From contig NZ_FNLB01000006.1 in assembly GCF_900104145.1 (NCBI RefSeq), positions 393,001-457,000 of the forward strand: a stretch of DNA of 64,000 bases. The letters are read 5' to 3'. Both the position numbers and the translations under genes were made by a program. The stretch is from Pseudovibrio sp. Tun.PSC04-5.I4 (GTDB lineage: Bacteria; Pseudomonadota; Alphaproteobacteria; Rhizobiales; Stappiaceae). Every line of letters starts with the position of its first letter. The first letter of the stretch is position 1. Below are positions 9,027 through 17,291 of this stretch, piece after piece. The notes under the pieces are model-generated. The model was not told the DNA's origin, did not search any database, and saw only the letters and a program-made list of their open reading frames with translations.

Positions 9027-10028
9027 TTAGGTGTCTGCGTTGAGCACCATATCCAGACCTGAAAGTGGGCGCATGGAAGCAATCATCGCGCGTGCTTCTT
9101 CACTGTCTTTATCCATCTGAGCGATCAGAGCATCAATTCCATCGAATTTCTGTTCGCTTCTGATATAGCCAATAAAGCTGACAGATACGAGCTTTTCATA
9201 AAGGTCGCCTTTGAAGTCGAAAACATGGACTTCCAACAGCGGTGCGCCATCATCAAAGGTTGGACGACGACCAAAGCTGGCAACCCCATCATGCATTACA
9301 CCGTCAATCTTGATTTGAACCGAGTAAATGCCTAGTTTCAGCTCGCAGTTTTCGGCCAGCTTAAGGTTGGCGGTTGGATAGCCAAGCTCACGGCCTCGCT
9401 TTTCCCCATGCTGAACGCGGGCTTCAACGAAGTAGCGATATCCCAGTAAGCCATTGGTGAGCGGAATATCGCCTTCTGCCAATGCTTCGCGAATACGGCT
9501 GGACGAAATGATAGTACCGCCTTCGTCCCCTTCAGCACCAACAATGGTCACAGCGAAACCGAGAGTCTCGCCCGCTTCACGCAGAAAATCTGGTGTACCC
9601 TTGCGCCCTTTGCCGAAGTGGAAGTCGTAGCCTGTGATGCTCTGCACAATAGCAAGTTTGTCGACGAGGATATCTTTAACAAAATCCTCGGCCTCCATAC
9701 TCGCAAATTCCTTTGTAAAAGGAAGTTCAATAACCCCGTCAAGATGTTCTGCCTTCAAAATCTCCGCCTTGATATGGCTTGGAGTAAGGCGGAACACCGG
9801 ATGGTCCGGGCGAAAAACTGTGCGGGGATGAGGCTCAAAGGTCATAGCGAGCGCTGGTACACCGAGCTTTTCAGCCTCTTGGCGTGCATAATCGAGCACA
9901 GTACGGTGACCGCGATGGACACCGTCAAAATTGCCAATTGCAACAACACTGCCGCGCAGCTCCTCAGGGAACTGCGCTAGGTCGGTGATATGTTGAAAAG
10001 AATGCGCCTGCTTGGTCGGCTCACTCAT
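9027..10028 (-). CDS. ribF: Bifunctional riboflavin kinase / FMN adenylyltransferase
   Basis: Makes FMN from riboflavin and FAD from FMN in the cytoplasm. The N-terminal nucleotidyltransferase domain shows GNFDGVHRGHRTVL (about residues 33-46), with the HxGH-like nucleotide site. The C-terminal kinase domain shows GRELGYPTANL and GVASFGRRPTFD, then the terminal LYEKLVSVSFIGYIRSEQKFDGIDALIAQ. The 333-residue length fits the family. It heads a leftward set ending in ileS-lspA; ribF next to ileS is a common bacterial order, here interrupted by two EamA genes. No FMN riboswitch was seen upstream. Confidence 0.96.
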   Translation of the reverse strand: MSEPTKQAHSFQHITDLAQFPEELRGSVVAIGNFDGVHRGHRTVLDYARQEAEKLGVPALAMTFEPHPRTVFRPDHPVFRLTPSHIKAEILKAEHLDGVIELPFTKEFASMEAEDFVKDILVDKLAIVQSITGYDFHFGKGRKGTPDFLREAGETLGFAVTIVGAEGDEGGTIISSSRIREALAEGDIPLTNGLLGYRYFVEARVQHGEKRGRELGYPTANLKLAENCELKLGIYSVQIKIDGVMHDGVASFGRRPTFDDGAPLLEVHVFDFKGDLYEKLVSVSFIGYIRSEQKFDGIDALIAQMDKDSEEARAMIASMRPLSGLDMVLNADT

Positions 10029-10161
10029 GAACTGTCCATCCCGCTCTATTAGAAGAATTTTGCGAGACGGTGCCGCGTGAATGCGTCCTCGTCAAGCATT
10101 TCAGGGTACGTATACCGGACCAGACACAAGAATCTACAGCCTCTTTCAATAATAAAGCCTG

Positions 10162-10608
10162 TTAGAGCGGGACACTCATCTCAGACTGCCTAGGGACTTT
10201 GACCATCGCTTCCCCTTCCAAAACCACTTTACCTTCAACTAAACATTTACAATCGAGTCGGGCACGACACCCCTTATCAATCAGCTCAGCAACGCTCACG
10301 CGCACCTCAATATCGTCGCCGATATACACAGGCGCTTTAAAATTTAAAGATTGAGACAAATAAATTGCACCTGGGCCCGGTAATCGCGTTCCAAGTACGG
10401 CTGAGATAAGGCTCGCGGTGTAAAGACCGTGCGCGATACGATTTTTAAAAGGGGTCTTTGCTGCAAAATGCTCTGAAAGGTGGATGGGGTTTCGATCACC
10501 GGAAACCTCGGCGAATCCGACAATATCTTGGGAAATGACATGCTTGGTATAAACTTCAATCATGCCGACGGTGAGATCTTCATAAGCGAGTGGACGAAGG
10601 CTGAGCAT
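10162..10608 (-). CDS. MaoC-family (R)-hydratase/dehydratase
   Basis: A 148-residue hotdog-fold protein. The hydratase-2 signature is clear: FAEVSGDRNPIHLSEHFAA, in which the Asp and His are the catalytic pair, followed by RIAHGLYTASLISAVLG and the LNFKAPVYIGDDIEVRV strand. Such enzymes hydrate trans-2-enoyl-CoA or related thioesters; the physiological substrate is not visible. It stands alone, 133 bases from ribF, and is divergent from the CheY-like gene at 10887. Confidence 0.9.
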   Translation of the reverse strand: MLSLRPLAYEDLTVGMIEVYTKHVISQDIVGFAEVSGDRNPIHLSEHFAAKTPFKNRIAHGLYTASLISAVLGTRLPGPGAIYLSQSLNFKAPVYIGDDIEVRVSVAELIDKGCRARLDCKCLVEGKVVLEGEAMVKVPRQSEMSVPL

Positions 10609-10886
10609 AGTGTTTCCTTGGATAAACCACAGGCAGTATTGCCAGCAAAATGCGCAGAAAAACTAATAAGCCAGACCCAAAAAAACAATTAGGCTTTTAG
10701 CATTATTGAAATCGTATTGGAGAAATTAACCTAACTATAACATAGGGACGTTAATTTCGCGAAGTTGAATTGGTGGGATCCCTTTGATTGAAAGGGGCAC
10801 CTGCGTCCAGTGTGACCGATAAATGTCGTGGTCGCGTAAGTATAGCAGAGAGGCTTCGGCAGCCTCTTGAGAATATGGAGTTTTAC

Positions 10887-11270
10887 ATGGCCCTTGATCT
10901 TCAGATGCCAATTCTGGTTGTCGATGATTATAAGACCATGATTCGAATCATTCGTAACCTGTTGAAGCAACTTGGCTTTACGGACATCGATGATGCGGCT
11001 GATGGCACTGAGGCCTACGAGAAAATGAAACAGCGCCGTTACGGCCTGGTTATCTCGGATTGGAACATGGAACCGATGACTGGATATGAGCTGCTCAAGC
11101 AGGTCAGACAGGACGCGGCTCTTTGTAAGACACCATTCATTATGGTTACGGCTGAATCTAAAACGGAAAACGTAATCGCTGCCAAAAAGGCAGGGGTTAA
11201 CAACTACATCGTTAAGCCGTTTAACGCGCAAACTCTTAAAGGCAAGATCGAAGCGGTTTTCGCCGATTAA
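10887..11270 (+). CDS. CheY-like single-domain response regulator
   Basis: A 127-residue receiver domain with no output domain. The acidic pocket is Asp13-Asp14, the phospho-acceptor Asp58 (VISDWNMEP), and the switch residues Thr88, Tyr107 and Lys110 (NNYIVKPFN) are all present, so it should be a phosphorylatable CheY. The ATG at 10887 is chosen because GGAG sits six bases before it; the earlier in-frame ATG at 10875 has no ribosome site. A terminator follows, then cheZ. No kinase, CheA or flagellar gene lies in the window, so the cognate kinase must be elsewhere. Confidence 0.92.
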   Translation: MALDLQMPILVVDDYKTMIRIIRNLLKQLGFTDIDDAADGTEAYEKMKQRRYGLVISDWNMEPMTGYELLKQVRQDAALCKTPFIMVTAESKTENVIAAKKAGVNNYIVKPFNAQTLKGKIEAVFAD

Positions 11271-11298
11271 TCTGTTTTGCGTGTACTGTGAATATTAT

Positions 11299-11344
11299 GG
11301 GCTGGGGTGAGGACGCCAAAACGAAAGCACCCCAACCCTTTTTT
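11299..11344 (+). terminator. Rho-independent terminator between the receiver gene and cheZ
   Basis: GGGCTGGGGTG (11299-11309) pairs with CACCCCAACCC (11328-11338), ten of eleven positions, followed by six T. It can end most cheY-like transcripts, so cheZ would be expressed at a lower level or from its own promoter. Confidence 0.85.
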
Positions 11345-11447
11345 GCACCCAACTGACCGGATACAAGGTTGGAGATATCTCACAACCGACAGGCATACTG
11401 TGTCTGCAGGAGGCGTTTCCTGTTGAGATAAAGGGAGAAATGTTGTT

Positions 11448-12122
11448 TTGCCAAATGTTGATATTCAGCAACTCATCGACTTTCTTGAAGAAAGCCGTGA
11501 AAAGTCCAGCGAAGTAACATTAACCGACATCATGGGACTTGCAGAAGTGATGACAGGCTCAATGGGAAGTATCATTGAGCACATCCAACCTGCTGTTACC
11601 CTAGAATTGGCAGAAATCGGCGCTGAAATTGCGCGGATGAAAGCTGAAATTGGTAAACTCCGTGTCACTGATATGAGAGATAATCATATCCCAGAAGCTG
11701 GTCGTGAGCTGGATGCTATTGTTTCTTCCACAGAGGAAGCCACGCATACAATCATGACGGCGGCCGAATTAATTATGGCAGCTGATCCTGACGATAGGGA
11801 TACCTATCAAAATGTGGTCAATGATCAGGTTATGGAAATTTTCCAAGCCTGCGCGTTTCAAGATATTACTGGTCAACGGATCTCCAAAGTCGTTGGAGCG
11901 TTGAACACAATTGATCAGCGCGTTGCTAATTTTGTTGAACGCTTACGTCTTGAGCAGGAAGTTCAAAGCGATAGTCATTCAGGCGAGACTGAGGACGAGC
12001 GTCGTAAGCGTGAGCTAATCCTTCACGGACCGCAGCATGCAGGTGAAGGTGTTTCTCAAGATGAGATTGATGCGCTGCTAGGTGAAGTTCAGCAGGATGA
12101 TATTGATAAATTATTTGCCTAA
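11448..12122 (+). CDS. cheZ: CheZ-like CheY-phosphate phosphatase
   Basis: A 224-residue, mostly helical protein. The CheZ active-site signature is exact: ACAFQDITGQRISKVV (134-149), with the catalytic Asp139 and Gln143 four apart, as in E. coli Asp143/Gln147. The long amphipathic helices on either side would form the CheZ four-helix dimer. It should dephosphorylate the CheY-like protein encoded just upstream. The C-terminus carries two acidic peptides, SQDEIDALL (203-211) and QQDDIDKLF (215-223); CheZ normally ends with one CheY-binding helix, and the first peptide also looks like the FliM CheY-docking motif. The only workable start is TTG at 11448, 10 bases after GGGAG; a nearer ATG at 11440 is out of frame. 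Confidence 0.9.
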   Translation: MPNVDIQQLIDFLEESREKSSEVTLTDIMGLAEVMTGSMGSIIEHIQPAVTLELAEIGAEIARMKAEIGKLRVTDMRDNHIPEAGRELDAIVSSTEEATHTIMTAAELIMAADPDDRDTYQNVVNDQVMEIFQACAFQDITGQRISKVVGALNTIDQRVANFVERLRLEQEVQSDSHSGETEDERRKRELILHGPQHAGEGVSQDEIDALLGEVQQDDIDKLFA

Positions 12123-12131
12123 ATACCTCAC

Positions 12132-12169
12132 TGGAGCAGGTTGTAAACTTTGACAAACTGCAAACTGCT
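12132..12169. repeat. Imperfect inverted repeat between convergent cheZ and HAD genes
   Basis: GAGCAG at the left pairs with CTGCTC at the right, with further imperfect pairing inside around AAACTTTG and CAAACTG. There is no T-run, so it is not a standard intrinsic terminator, though its position between two converging genes suits a 3'-end or a REP-like element. Confidence 0.4.
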
Positions 12170-12174
12170 CTAGC

Positions 12175-13029
12175 TTACCATCCAAGCCGCCCCATGAAGC
12201 TGTGCACACTCAATCCTTTAGCATCAAGGGTTTCAACAACAGCTTGAGCGTCATCGGAGAGATCGGCAGCATGAATGCCATCAGTTAGGAAAAGAGCGCT
12301 AATGCCTTGGGCGTTTGCCCCTTTAATATCTGTCGGCATACCGTCTCCGATCGCCAAAATATCTTTTTTATCAAGCAACTTTCCTGCACAGGCGTTCAAC
12401 TCTGCTAGGGCCATTTCATAAATTGGATGAAACGGCTTGCCAGTGATGATCACTTCACCGCCCATCTCTTCGTAAAGCTTTGCAAGAGCACCGCCGCACC
12501 AAACCAACTTATCACCTTGTTCTGCCACTATGTCTGGATTGGCGCAGATCAGCGGCAAATTTAGCTTAAGCAGGTCTTGAAAATGAGGGCGATAGTCCTC
12601 TGGCTCCTCAACGCGTCTATCATTTAGGCCAGAGCAGACAATGATATCGGCATTCTGTGGCTCTGCAAATTCGAAATTCACGCCATGGAACAGACTATGA
12701 TTCTTTGCAGGTCCGATATGGTAAACCTTTGCGTGTTCCAAGGCCCTCAAATCAGCCTGAACCACGCCACCTGAAGATACAATCCCGTCATAGCACCCAC
12801 GTGGAACACCAAGCTGATCCAAATGGGCCTGAATCTCGCTCGCGGGTCTAGGGGCATTGGTTATGAGAACGACTGGTCCGCCCTGTTGTGCTTTATAGGC
12901 TTCCAAAGCGGCGATCGCTGCCGGAAAAACGCTTTCTCCATTGTGCAAGACGCCCCATACATCACAAAGAATCCCGCAAAACTGATCTGCGATTTGATGA
13001 AGGCCGGATATGGGTAGGTTCTGCTGCAT
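12175..13029 (-). CDS. HAD-superfamily hydrolase, TIGR01459/NagD-like
   Basis: A 284-residue phosphatase-like protein of the class IIA HAD group. The nucleophile motif is CDVWGVLHNGE (the first Asp is the nucleophile), motif II is LITNAPRP, and motif IV is IGDGMPTDIKGANAQG. The family includes NagD-type sugar- and nucleotide-phosphate phosphatases; the true substrate is unknown. The ATG at 13029 (MQQNLPISGLH) is preferred because homologues begin just before the nucleophile motif; the frame stays open to 13119. It is divergent from mutL. Confidence 0.88.
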   Translation of the reverse strand: MQQNLPISGLHQIADQFCGILCDVWGVLHNGESVFPAAIAALEAYKAQQGGPVVLITNAPRPASEIQAHLDQLGVPRGCYDGIVSSGGVVQADLRALEHAKVYHIGPAKNHSLFHGVNFEFAEPQNADIIVCSGLNDRRVEEPEDYRPHFQDLLKLNLPLICANPDIVAEQGDKLVWCGGALAKLYEEMGGEVIITGKPFHPIYEMALAELNACAGKLLDKKDILAIGDGMPTDIKGANAQGISALFLTDGIHAADLSDDAQAVVETLDAKGLSVHSFMGRLGW

Positions 13030-13230
13030 ACAATGTACTCTTGGAGGAAACGCATATAATCTCTTGAAAAAAGAGATGAGTTGAGCCAAATCCTCATACT
13101 CTGGACATTTGAAGAGCACAAGCTGTAAAACTTCTGCTCAGGCTGCATCCTGTCACGTACTCTTTTGTTGATCACAAAAACATATCGAGTGCGCCACTAT
13201 TGAGAGCAGACAGTTTAATACGGAGCAATC

Positions 13231-15189
13231 ATGGCTGTTAGACAACTCAGCGACACAACAATCAACAGAATTGCAGCCGGAGAGGTGATTGAGCGGCCTG
13301 CAAGTGTTGTGAAAGAGCTGGTTGAAAATGCAGTAGATGCCGGCGCGACCCGAATTGAAATCGTGACCGCCTCCGGTGGTAAAAGCCTGTTGCGGATTAC
13401 GGACAATGGCTCAGGCATGACAACAGAGGATCTGCAACTGGCTGTTCGCCGCCATTGTACATCCAAGTTACCTGAAGATGATCTCATGGACATCCGCACG
13501 ATGGGGTTTCGAGGCGAAGCGCTTCCCTCAATCGGTGCAATATCCAGGTTGGAAATCACCACACGTCATGCATCAGAGCCACATGCATGGAAAATTGAGG
13601 TCGAAGGCGGTCAGAATGAGGATATCGAGCCCGCCGCGCTTAATTCGGGTACGCGTGTTGAAGTTAAAGACATCTTTTTCTCAGTACCTGCACGTTTGAA
13701 GTTTTTGAAGACTGACCGTGCTGAAGCCACTGCAATAACTGAGATCGTTAAGCGGGTAGCACTCGCAAATCCAACGGTCCGTTTCACGTTATCCGGCTCT
13801 GACCGGAGGTCGCTGGACTTTCCAGCGTGCACAGGAGACGATGCCGATCTCGCTCGGGTGAGTCAGATCCTTGGATCTGAGTTCTCCAAGAATGCATTGG
13901 AGATCGAGGCGCATAGGGAAGGGATCCACCTTTACGGCTATGCCGGTTTGCCAACCTTCCATCGGGCCAACTCTCAACATCAGTTTTTCTTTGTAAATGG
14001 ACGTCCGGTTCGCGATAAACTTCTTCTCGGATCTCTCAGAGCGGCATATTCCGATGTGCTCTCGCGAGATCGCCATCCAATAGTCGTGCTGAATGTCGAT
14101 CTTGATCCCCATCAAGTGGATGTCAACGTACATCCTGCCAAAGCAGATGTACGTTTTAGAGATGGTCAGCTTGTTCGTGGTTTGGTGATCGGAGCGTTGA
14201 AACACGCTTTTGTTCAGTCTGGCTATCGCGCATCAACCGCAAACACCCAATCTGCAATCAACGCTATACGTCCGATGGGGCATCGTGAGGGATTCAATTC
14301 CCACAGCGGTGAAACAACGCATAATACGCAAGGGCATAGTGCTTCAACACAAAACTATGCTTGGCAGCAATCATCTTACCGACCAGAAGAGCATGGGCAA
14401 GCCTGGGCCGCCTCTGACATTTCAGAAATCGGTGTAACTGAGACCCAACTTGGACTTATGGAAGCAGCAACTCCGTATGAAGCGGGCCGAGCAGGGCAAA
14501 TGCCTGCTGCAACTGAAGTTCGAGGGGAGCAAGACGCCTATCAGTTTGTTGATGCACCTTCTGCTGATGCAAGAGCACATGAGCACGATCTCCCTGTTGA
14601 GCGGGAGCATTTTCCATTAGGCGCTGCACGCGCCCAGATACATGAAACCTATATAGTCTCGCAGACCAAAGATGGTCTTGTGATAGTGGACCAACACGCC
14701 GCTCATGAACGTTTGGTCTATGAAAGACTGAAGGAAGATCTGGCAAAGAACGATGTTGCCCGCCAGATGCTTCTCATCCCAGAGATCGTAGAGTTACCGG
14801 AAGAAGACGTAGCACGACTGGAAGAGCGGGCGAGTGAATTGGAAGACGTTGGTCTGGTACTGGAGCGGTTTGGACCTGGAGCAATTGCAGTAAGAGAAAC
14901 GCCATCAATGCTTAAACGTTTGAATATAAAAGCGCTTATCTCAGATCTCGCAGATGATTTTGCAGAGTTTGATAATTCCACACGTCTTCGTGAAAAACTT
15001 GATCTCGTTGCTGCGACCATGGCATGTCATGGCTCCATCAGAGCAGGTCGGAGAATGCGCCCTGAGGAGATGGATAATCTCCTACGGGATATGGAAGCGA
15101 CGCCGCTTTCCGGTCAATGCAATCATGGGCGTCCAACATGGATCGAACTGAAATTGACTGATATAGAGCGACTATTTGGTCGCCATTAG
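13231..15189 (+). CDS. mutL: DNA mismatch repair protein MutL, with endonuclease motif
   Basis: A 652-residue MutL that links MutS mismatch recognition to strand removal. The N-terminal GHKL ATPase shows ELVENAVDAGA, DNGSGM, TMGFRGEALPSI and the linker QVDVNVHPAKADVRF. Residues about 335-460 are a variable Ser/Gln/Glu-rich linker. The C-terminal domain contains VDQHAAHERLVYE, an exact DQHA-x2-E-x4-E endonuclease motif, plus ACHGSIRAG and QCNHGRPTW; the last has Asn where many MutL proteins have Pro (CPHGRP). So it should nick DNA itself, as in bacteria lacking MutH. An ACGGAG ribosome site precedes the ATG. Confidence 0.96.
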   Translation: MAVRQLSDTTINRIAAGEVIERPASVVKELVENAVDAGATRIEIVTASGGKSLLRITDNGSGMTTEDLQLAVRRHCTSKLPEDDLMDIRTMGFRGEALPSIGAISRLEITTRHASEPHAWKIEVEGGQNEDIEPAALNSGTRVEVKDIFFSVPARLKFLKTDRAEATAITEIVKRVALANPTVRFTLSGSDRRSLDFPACTGDDADLARVSQILGSEFSKNALEIEAHREGIHLYGYAGLPTFHRANSQHQFFFVNGRPVRDKLLLGSLRAAYSDVLSRDRHPIVVLNVDLDPHQVDVNVHPAKADVRFRDGQLVRGLVIGALKHAFVQSGYRASTANTQSAINAIRPMGHREGFNSHSGETTHNTQGHSASTQNYAWQQSSYRPEEHGQAWAASDISEIGVTETQLGLMEAATPYEAGRAGQMPAATEVRGEQDAYQFVDAPSADARAHEHDLPVEREHFPLGAARAQIHETYIVSQTKDGLVIVDQHAAHERLVYERLKEDLAKNDVARQMLLIPEIVELPEEDVARLEERASELEDVGLVLERFGPGAIAVRETPSMLKRLNIKALISDLADDFAEFDNSTRLREKLDLVAATMACHGSIRAGRRMRPEEMDNLLRDMEATPLSGQCNHGRPTWIELKLTDIERLFGRH

Positions 15190-15212
15190 TGGGCAGGTAT
15201 TCAATAAAGCCA

Positions 15213-15241
15213 GAAGAGGCGAACCGATGGTCCGCCTCTTC
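15213..15241. terminator. Bidirectional hairpin between convergent mutL and porin genes
   Basis: GAAGAGGCG (15213-15221) and CGCCTCTTC (15233-15241) form a perfect 9-bp stem. On the minus strand it is followed by TGGCTTTATT, weakly U-rich; on the plus strand no T-run follows. It probably defines the 3' ends of both genes, with better support for the porin. Confidence 0.55.
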
Positions 15242-15293
15242 CAGTTCGTATTCTCGACTACACTAAGTAATCGAAGGGTTCTGATATGTGGCC

Positions 15294-16595
15294 TCAGAAG
15301 TCCCGCTGAACACGGATTAGGACAGAGATAATATCCTGCTGGCCAAGTGGCCGGGTTGGATTGTCATTATTAACTGTGTTATCCGGGAACAAGTCGCCAT
15401 TCGCTAGGTTACGGTAAGCGACCTCAGTACCGATTTCGAAGCCGCTAACTGGTGTCCAGCCAATTTTACCTACGACATCATACTGACTCTGGTTCCAGAG
15501 GAATTTGGAGCGAGCGTTAGCAAACGAAGCCTGGATCGCCCCATTCCATTCAGGAGAGAAGTCAGCTTGGAAACCGCCTGCTACTGACCAACCAGTTGCA
15601 ACACCGTCACCTCCATCAGTCAGATCTGTCGAATCCCATACAACGTTCTGCCAGTCACTGTTGACGTACCCAAGAGCGCCCTGAGAGAATGTCGCCTGAA
15701 CAACACCTTGGAAGCCTGAGACATAATTAGTGAAGAATGGCAGATTAAATTCAACACCACCACCGACAGCCCAACCGAGCTTACCGGAAGGATATTGTTC
15801 AAGGTAACGAACCTCAGTCAAGGCACCCATGATCTGAGCAGAACCCCAACCTTGATCAAGTCGGAAGTTGGCGACCAGGTCTGGGAAGCGCATGCCGCCA
15901 TAACCTTGGTTAAATCCGTCAGAGTTTAGGTACTCACCAGTAAAGAGGTTCTGCTGACGAGCTGTTCTGTCTTCTACAGACCAACTGGTAGACAAGCCAT
16001 TACCGAGATCTAAGGTATAACCAGCCAGCCATAAGTTTTGGTCAGAGTATGCAACAGTGGTGATCGCACCGTAAGCATAACCGGTCCAGAAGTCATAGAA
16101 GGACTGCGCCCGACCAACAGTCATGCCGCCAAACTGGATAAATGCGTAATCTAGCGTCATCACTGTGTTGTCCTGCTCAACTCCAAAGGAGCCAACCGGG
16201 TTGTTCACGTTGGGGACTGAACTGTCATCCTGAATGAAGCCAGGAGTGTCGACGGTACCGAACAAGTCAATGTAAGCGCGAAGCAAACCGTATTCTGTTT
16301 GTGTACGAGCGTCCATGCGGAGGTAACCACGTGCACGAGTGGATGTTGCGTTTCTTGTCCGCTCAGACCAGTCGCTCGGCGCTGCTCCAAAGTTGTTGAA
16401 GCGGTATTCAGCTCGAACACGGCCTCGAATTCTTAAACATGTATCTGTGCCTGGAATAAAGAAATATCCAGTACCGTAGGCGTCACAAATTTGGACGTAT
16501 TCTACGGGCTCCGGTGCAACGGGAAGATCTGCTGCAAGGACCGGAGTGGCACTCATCATAAGCGCTGCTGCGGCGCTAGTTGTAAAGTGGCGCAT
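15294..16595 (-). CDS. Outer-membrane porin, Rhizobiales Porin_2 type
   Basis: A 433-residue beta-barrel porin. A signal peptide ends at VLAADLP; the mature N-terminus (PVEYVQICDAYGTGYFFIPGTDTCLRIRG) has the paired cysteines and CLRI-GR pattern typical of Omp2b-like alphaproteobacterial porins. Alternating hydrophobic strands run to the end, and the last residue is Phe (RVQRDF), the C-terminal signal read by the BAM machinery. It should form a general diffusion channel. AGGAG precedes the start. The upstream region is nearly 700 bases with phased CTTAAG repeats close to the start, so regulation is likely elaborate. Confidence 0.93.
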   Translation of the reverse strand: MRHFTTSAAAALMMSATPVLAADLPVAPEPVEYVQICDAYGTGYFFIPGTDTCLRIRGRVRAEYRFNNFGAAPSDWSERTRNATSTRARGYLRMDARTQTEYGLLRAYIDLFGTVDTPGFIQDDSSVPNVNNPVGSFGVEQDNTVMTLDYAFIQFGGMTVGRAQSFYDFWTGYAYGAITTVAYSDQNLWLAGYTLDLGNGLSTSWSVEDRTARQQNLFTGEYLNSDGFNQGYGGMRFPDLVANFRLDQGWGSAQIMGALTEVRYLEQYPSGKLGWAVGGGVEFNLPFFTNYVSGFQGVVQATFSQGALGYVNSDWQNVVWDSTDLTDGGDGVATGWSVAGGFQADFSPEWNGAIQASFANARSKFLWNQSQYDVVGKIGWTPVSGFEIGTEVAYRNLANGDLFPDNTVNNDNPTRPLGQQDIISVLIRVQRDF

Positions 16596-16654
16596 AATTC
16601 AACTCCTAATCGGGTAGAAACCCACTCCTCAAACAAGGTTTGGTGTCATAACTA

Positions 16655-16681
16655 CTTAAGGTGACTCAAGTGATGCTTAAG
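16655..16681. promoter_or_regulatory. Three helically phased CTYAAG repeats upstream of the porin
   Basis: CTTAAG at 16655, CTCAAG at 16665 and CTTAAG at 16676 are spaced 10 and 11 bases apart, one DNA turn, and lie 60-86 bases before the porin ATG. This spacing is what side-by-side binding of a regulator on one face of the helix would need. The regulator is not identified. Confidence 0.4.
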
Positions 16682-16981
16682 CAAAACTCATTTTATTTTT
16701 GTGTACGCGAATTCCCTGCAGCAATTGATGCCAGCAGATGCTTCGTGGCGCAATAATAACTCCGCAAATAACCTAGAGTTATCAAAGTAAACGAGGCCTC
16801 TGTTTCATTCCTGCAACGCTTTTGCCAAGTTCTACGTAGAAATCACAAACACAATATTAGGGAAGCTCTGTGAGTATTAAGTCATTGTTATTGTTTGTTA
16901 AAAATTCGTTTATGCGAATATTGTCTGTTTTCATGTGCATGGTGCGCTATTCGAATCACAGATGAGATTCAGCAGCCTCCT

Positions 16982-17004
16982 CAAAAATCAGGGATCTCCC
17001 CGAT
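16982..17004 (-). terminator. Orphan intrinsic terminator on the minus strand
   Basis: On the minus strand ATCGGGG pairs with CCCTGAT (one G-U) around an AGAT loop, followed by TTTTTG. No protein gene ends here; the nearest upstream gene, rsmD, already has its own terminator at 17229-17263. It is therefore best explained as the end of a separate small transcript. Confidence 0.6.
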
Positions 17005-17156
17005 AAGTACAGTGACAGTAATTACATGTATTCGCGTTTTCGTTGATATGTGGGGAAGGTGCGTCGCTATGGGATCTGACGCGTTCCTTTGAGAACTGTG
17101 AACGCGAAACCGACATTTCCCGCTTTTCAGCTGTTTGATGTCCCTAACGCCGCACC
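16982..17156 (-). ncRNA. Candidate structured small RNA upstream of the porin
   Basis: Read on the minus strand, bases 17156-17137 (GGTGCGGCGTTAGGGACATC) pair with 17076-17058 to give a long stem of about 17 pairs with one mismatch and two bulges; a C-A clash on the plus strand becomes a G-U pair on this strand, which favours this orientation. Inside are CGCGTTC/GAACGCG (17080-17106), a perfect 7-bp hairpin, and an AAAC/GTTT arm with GCU-GAAA-AGC. An intrinsic terminator lies at 17004-16982. TTGCTG (17191-17186) and TGACAC (17168-17163), 17 bases apart, would start RNA at the first base of the stem, though both hexamers are weak matches. Not recognised as a known family. Confidence 0.45.
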
Positions 17157-17228
17157 AATACTGTGTCAGCTGTCCACCAAACACTCAGCAACTCACCGCC
17201 AGCTTCTCCCACACGGAAAAGCAGATAC

Positions 17229-17263
17229 AAAAAAGCCTCCCTCGCGATAATGCAAAGGGAGGC
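17229..17263 (-). terminator. Rho-independent terminator of the rluB-rsmD unit
   Basis: On the minus strand GCCTCCCT pairs perfectly with AGGGAGGC (8 bp), followed by six T. It lies 28 bases after the rsmD stop. Confidence 0.92.
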
Positions 17264-17291
17264 TCACTTGTTACTTAGAGAGAGGCTAGGC

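Larger units (their letters stand above)
16596..17291. other. Long non-coding gap between porin and rsmD
   Basis: No convincing protein gene lies here on either strand. From right to left it holds the rsmD terminator (17229-17263), a segment that can fold into a 99-base three-armed structure (17058-17156), a second minus-strand terminator (16982-17004), a short ATTCG/CGAAT hairpin near 16905-16920, and phased repeats at 16655-16681 near the porin start. The gap therefore probably contains a small RNA as well as the porin promoter. Confidence 0.6.

Noticed and set aside
10029..10161. FMN riboswitch ahead of ribF
   Set aside because: The 133 bases upstream of the ribF start show none of the conserved FMN-element segments.
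10731..11231. Minus-strand frame opposite the CheY-like gene
   Set aside because: Shadow of a conserved receiver domain; protein sequence shows no recognisable domain.
11440..11520. ATG at 11440 as the cheZ start
   Set aside because: It is out of frame with the CheZ protein and runs into a stop shortly; TTG at 11448 is the only in-frame option with a ribosome site.
16945..16960. ATTCGAATCA segment resembling a tRNA T-loop
   Set aside because: No acceptor stem, anticodon arm or CCA-proximal pairing can be built around it.
16895..17092. Possible 65-codon gene in the porin-rsmD gap
   Set aside because: No ribosome site, odd composition, and it overlaps the candidate RNA terminator on the opposite strand.
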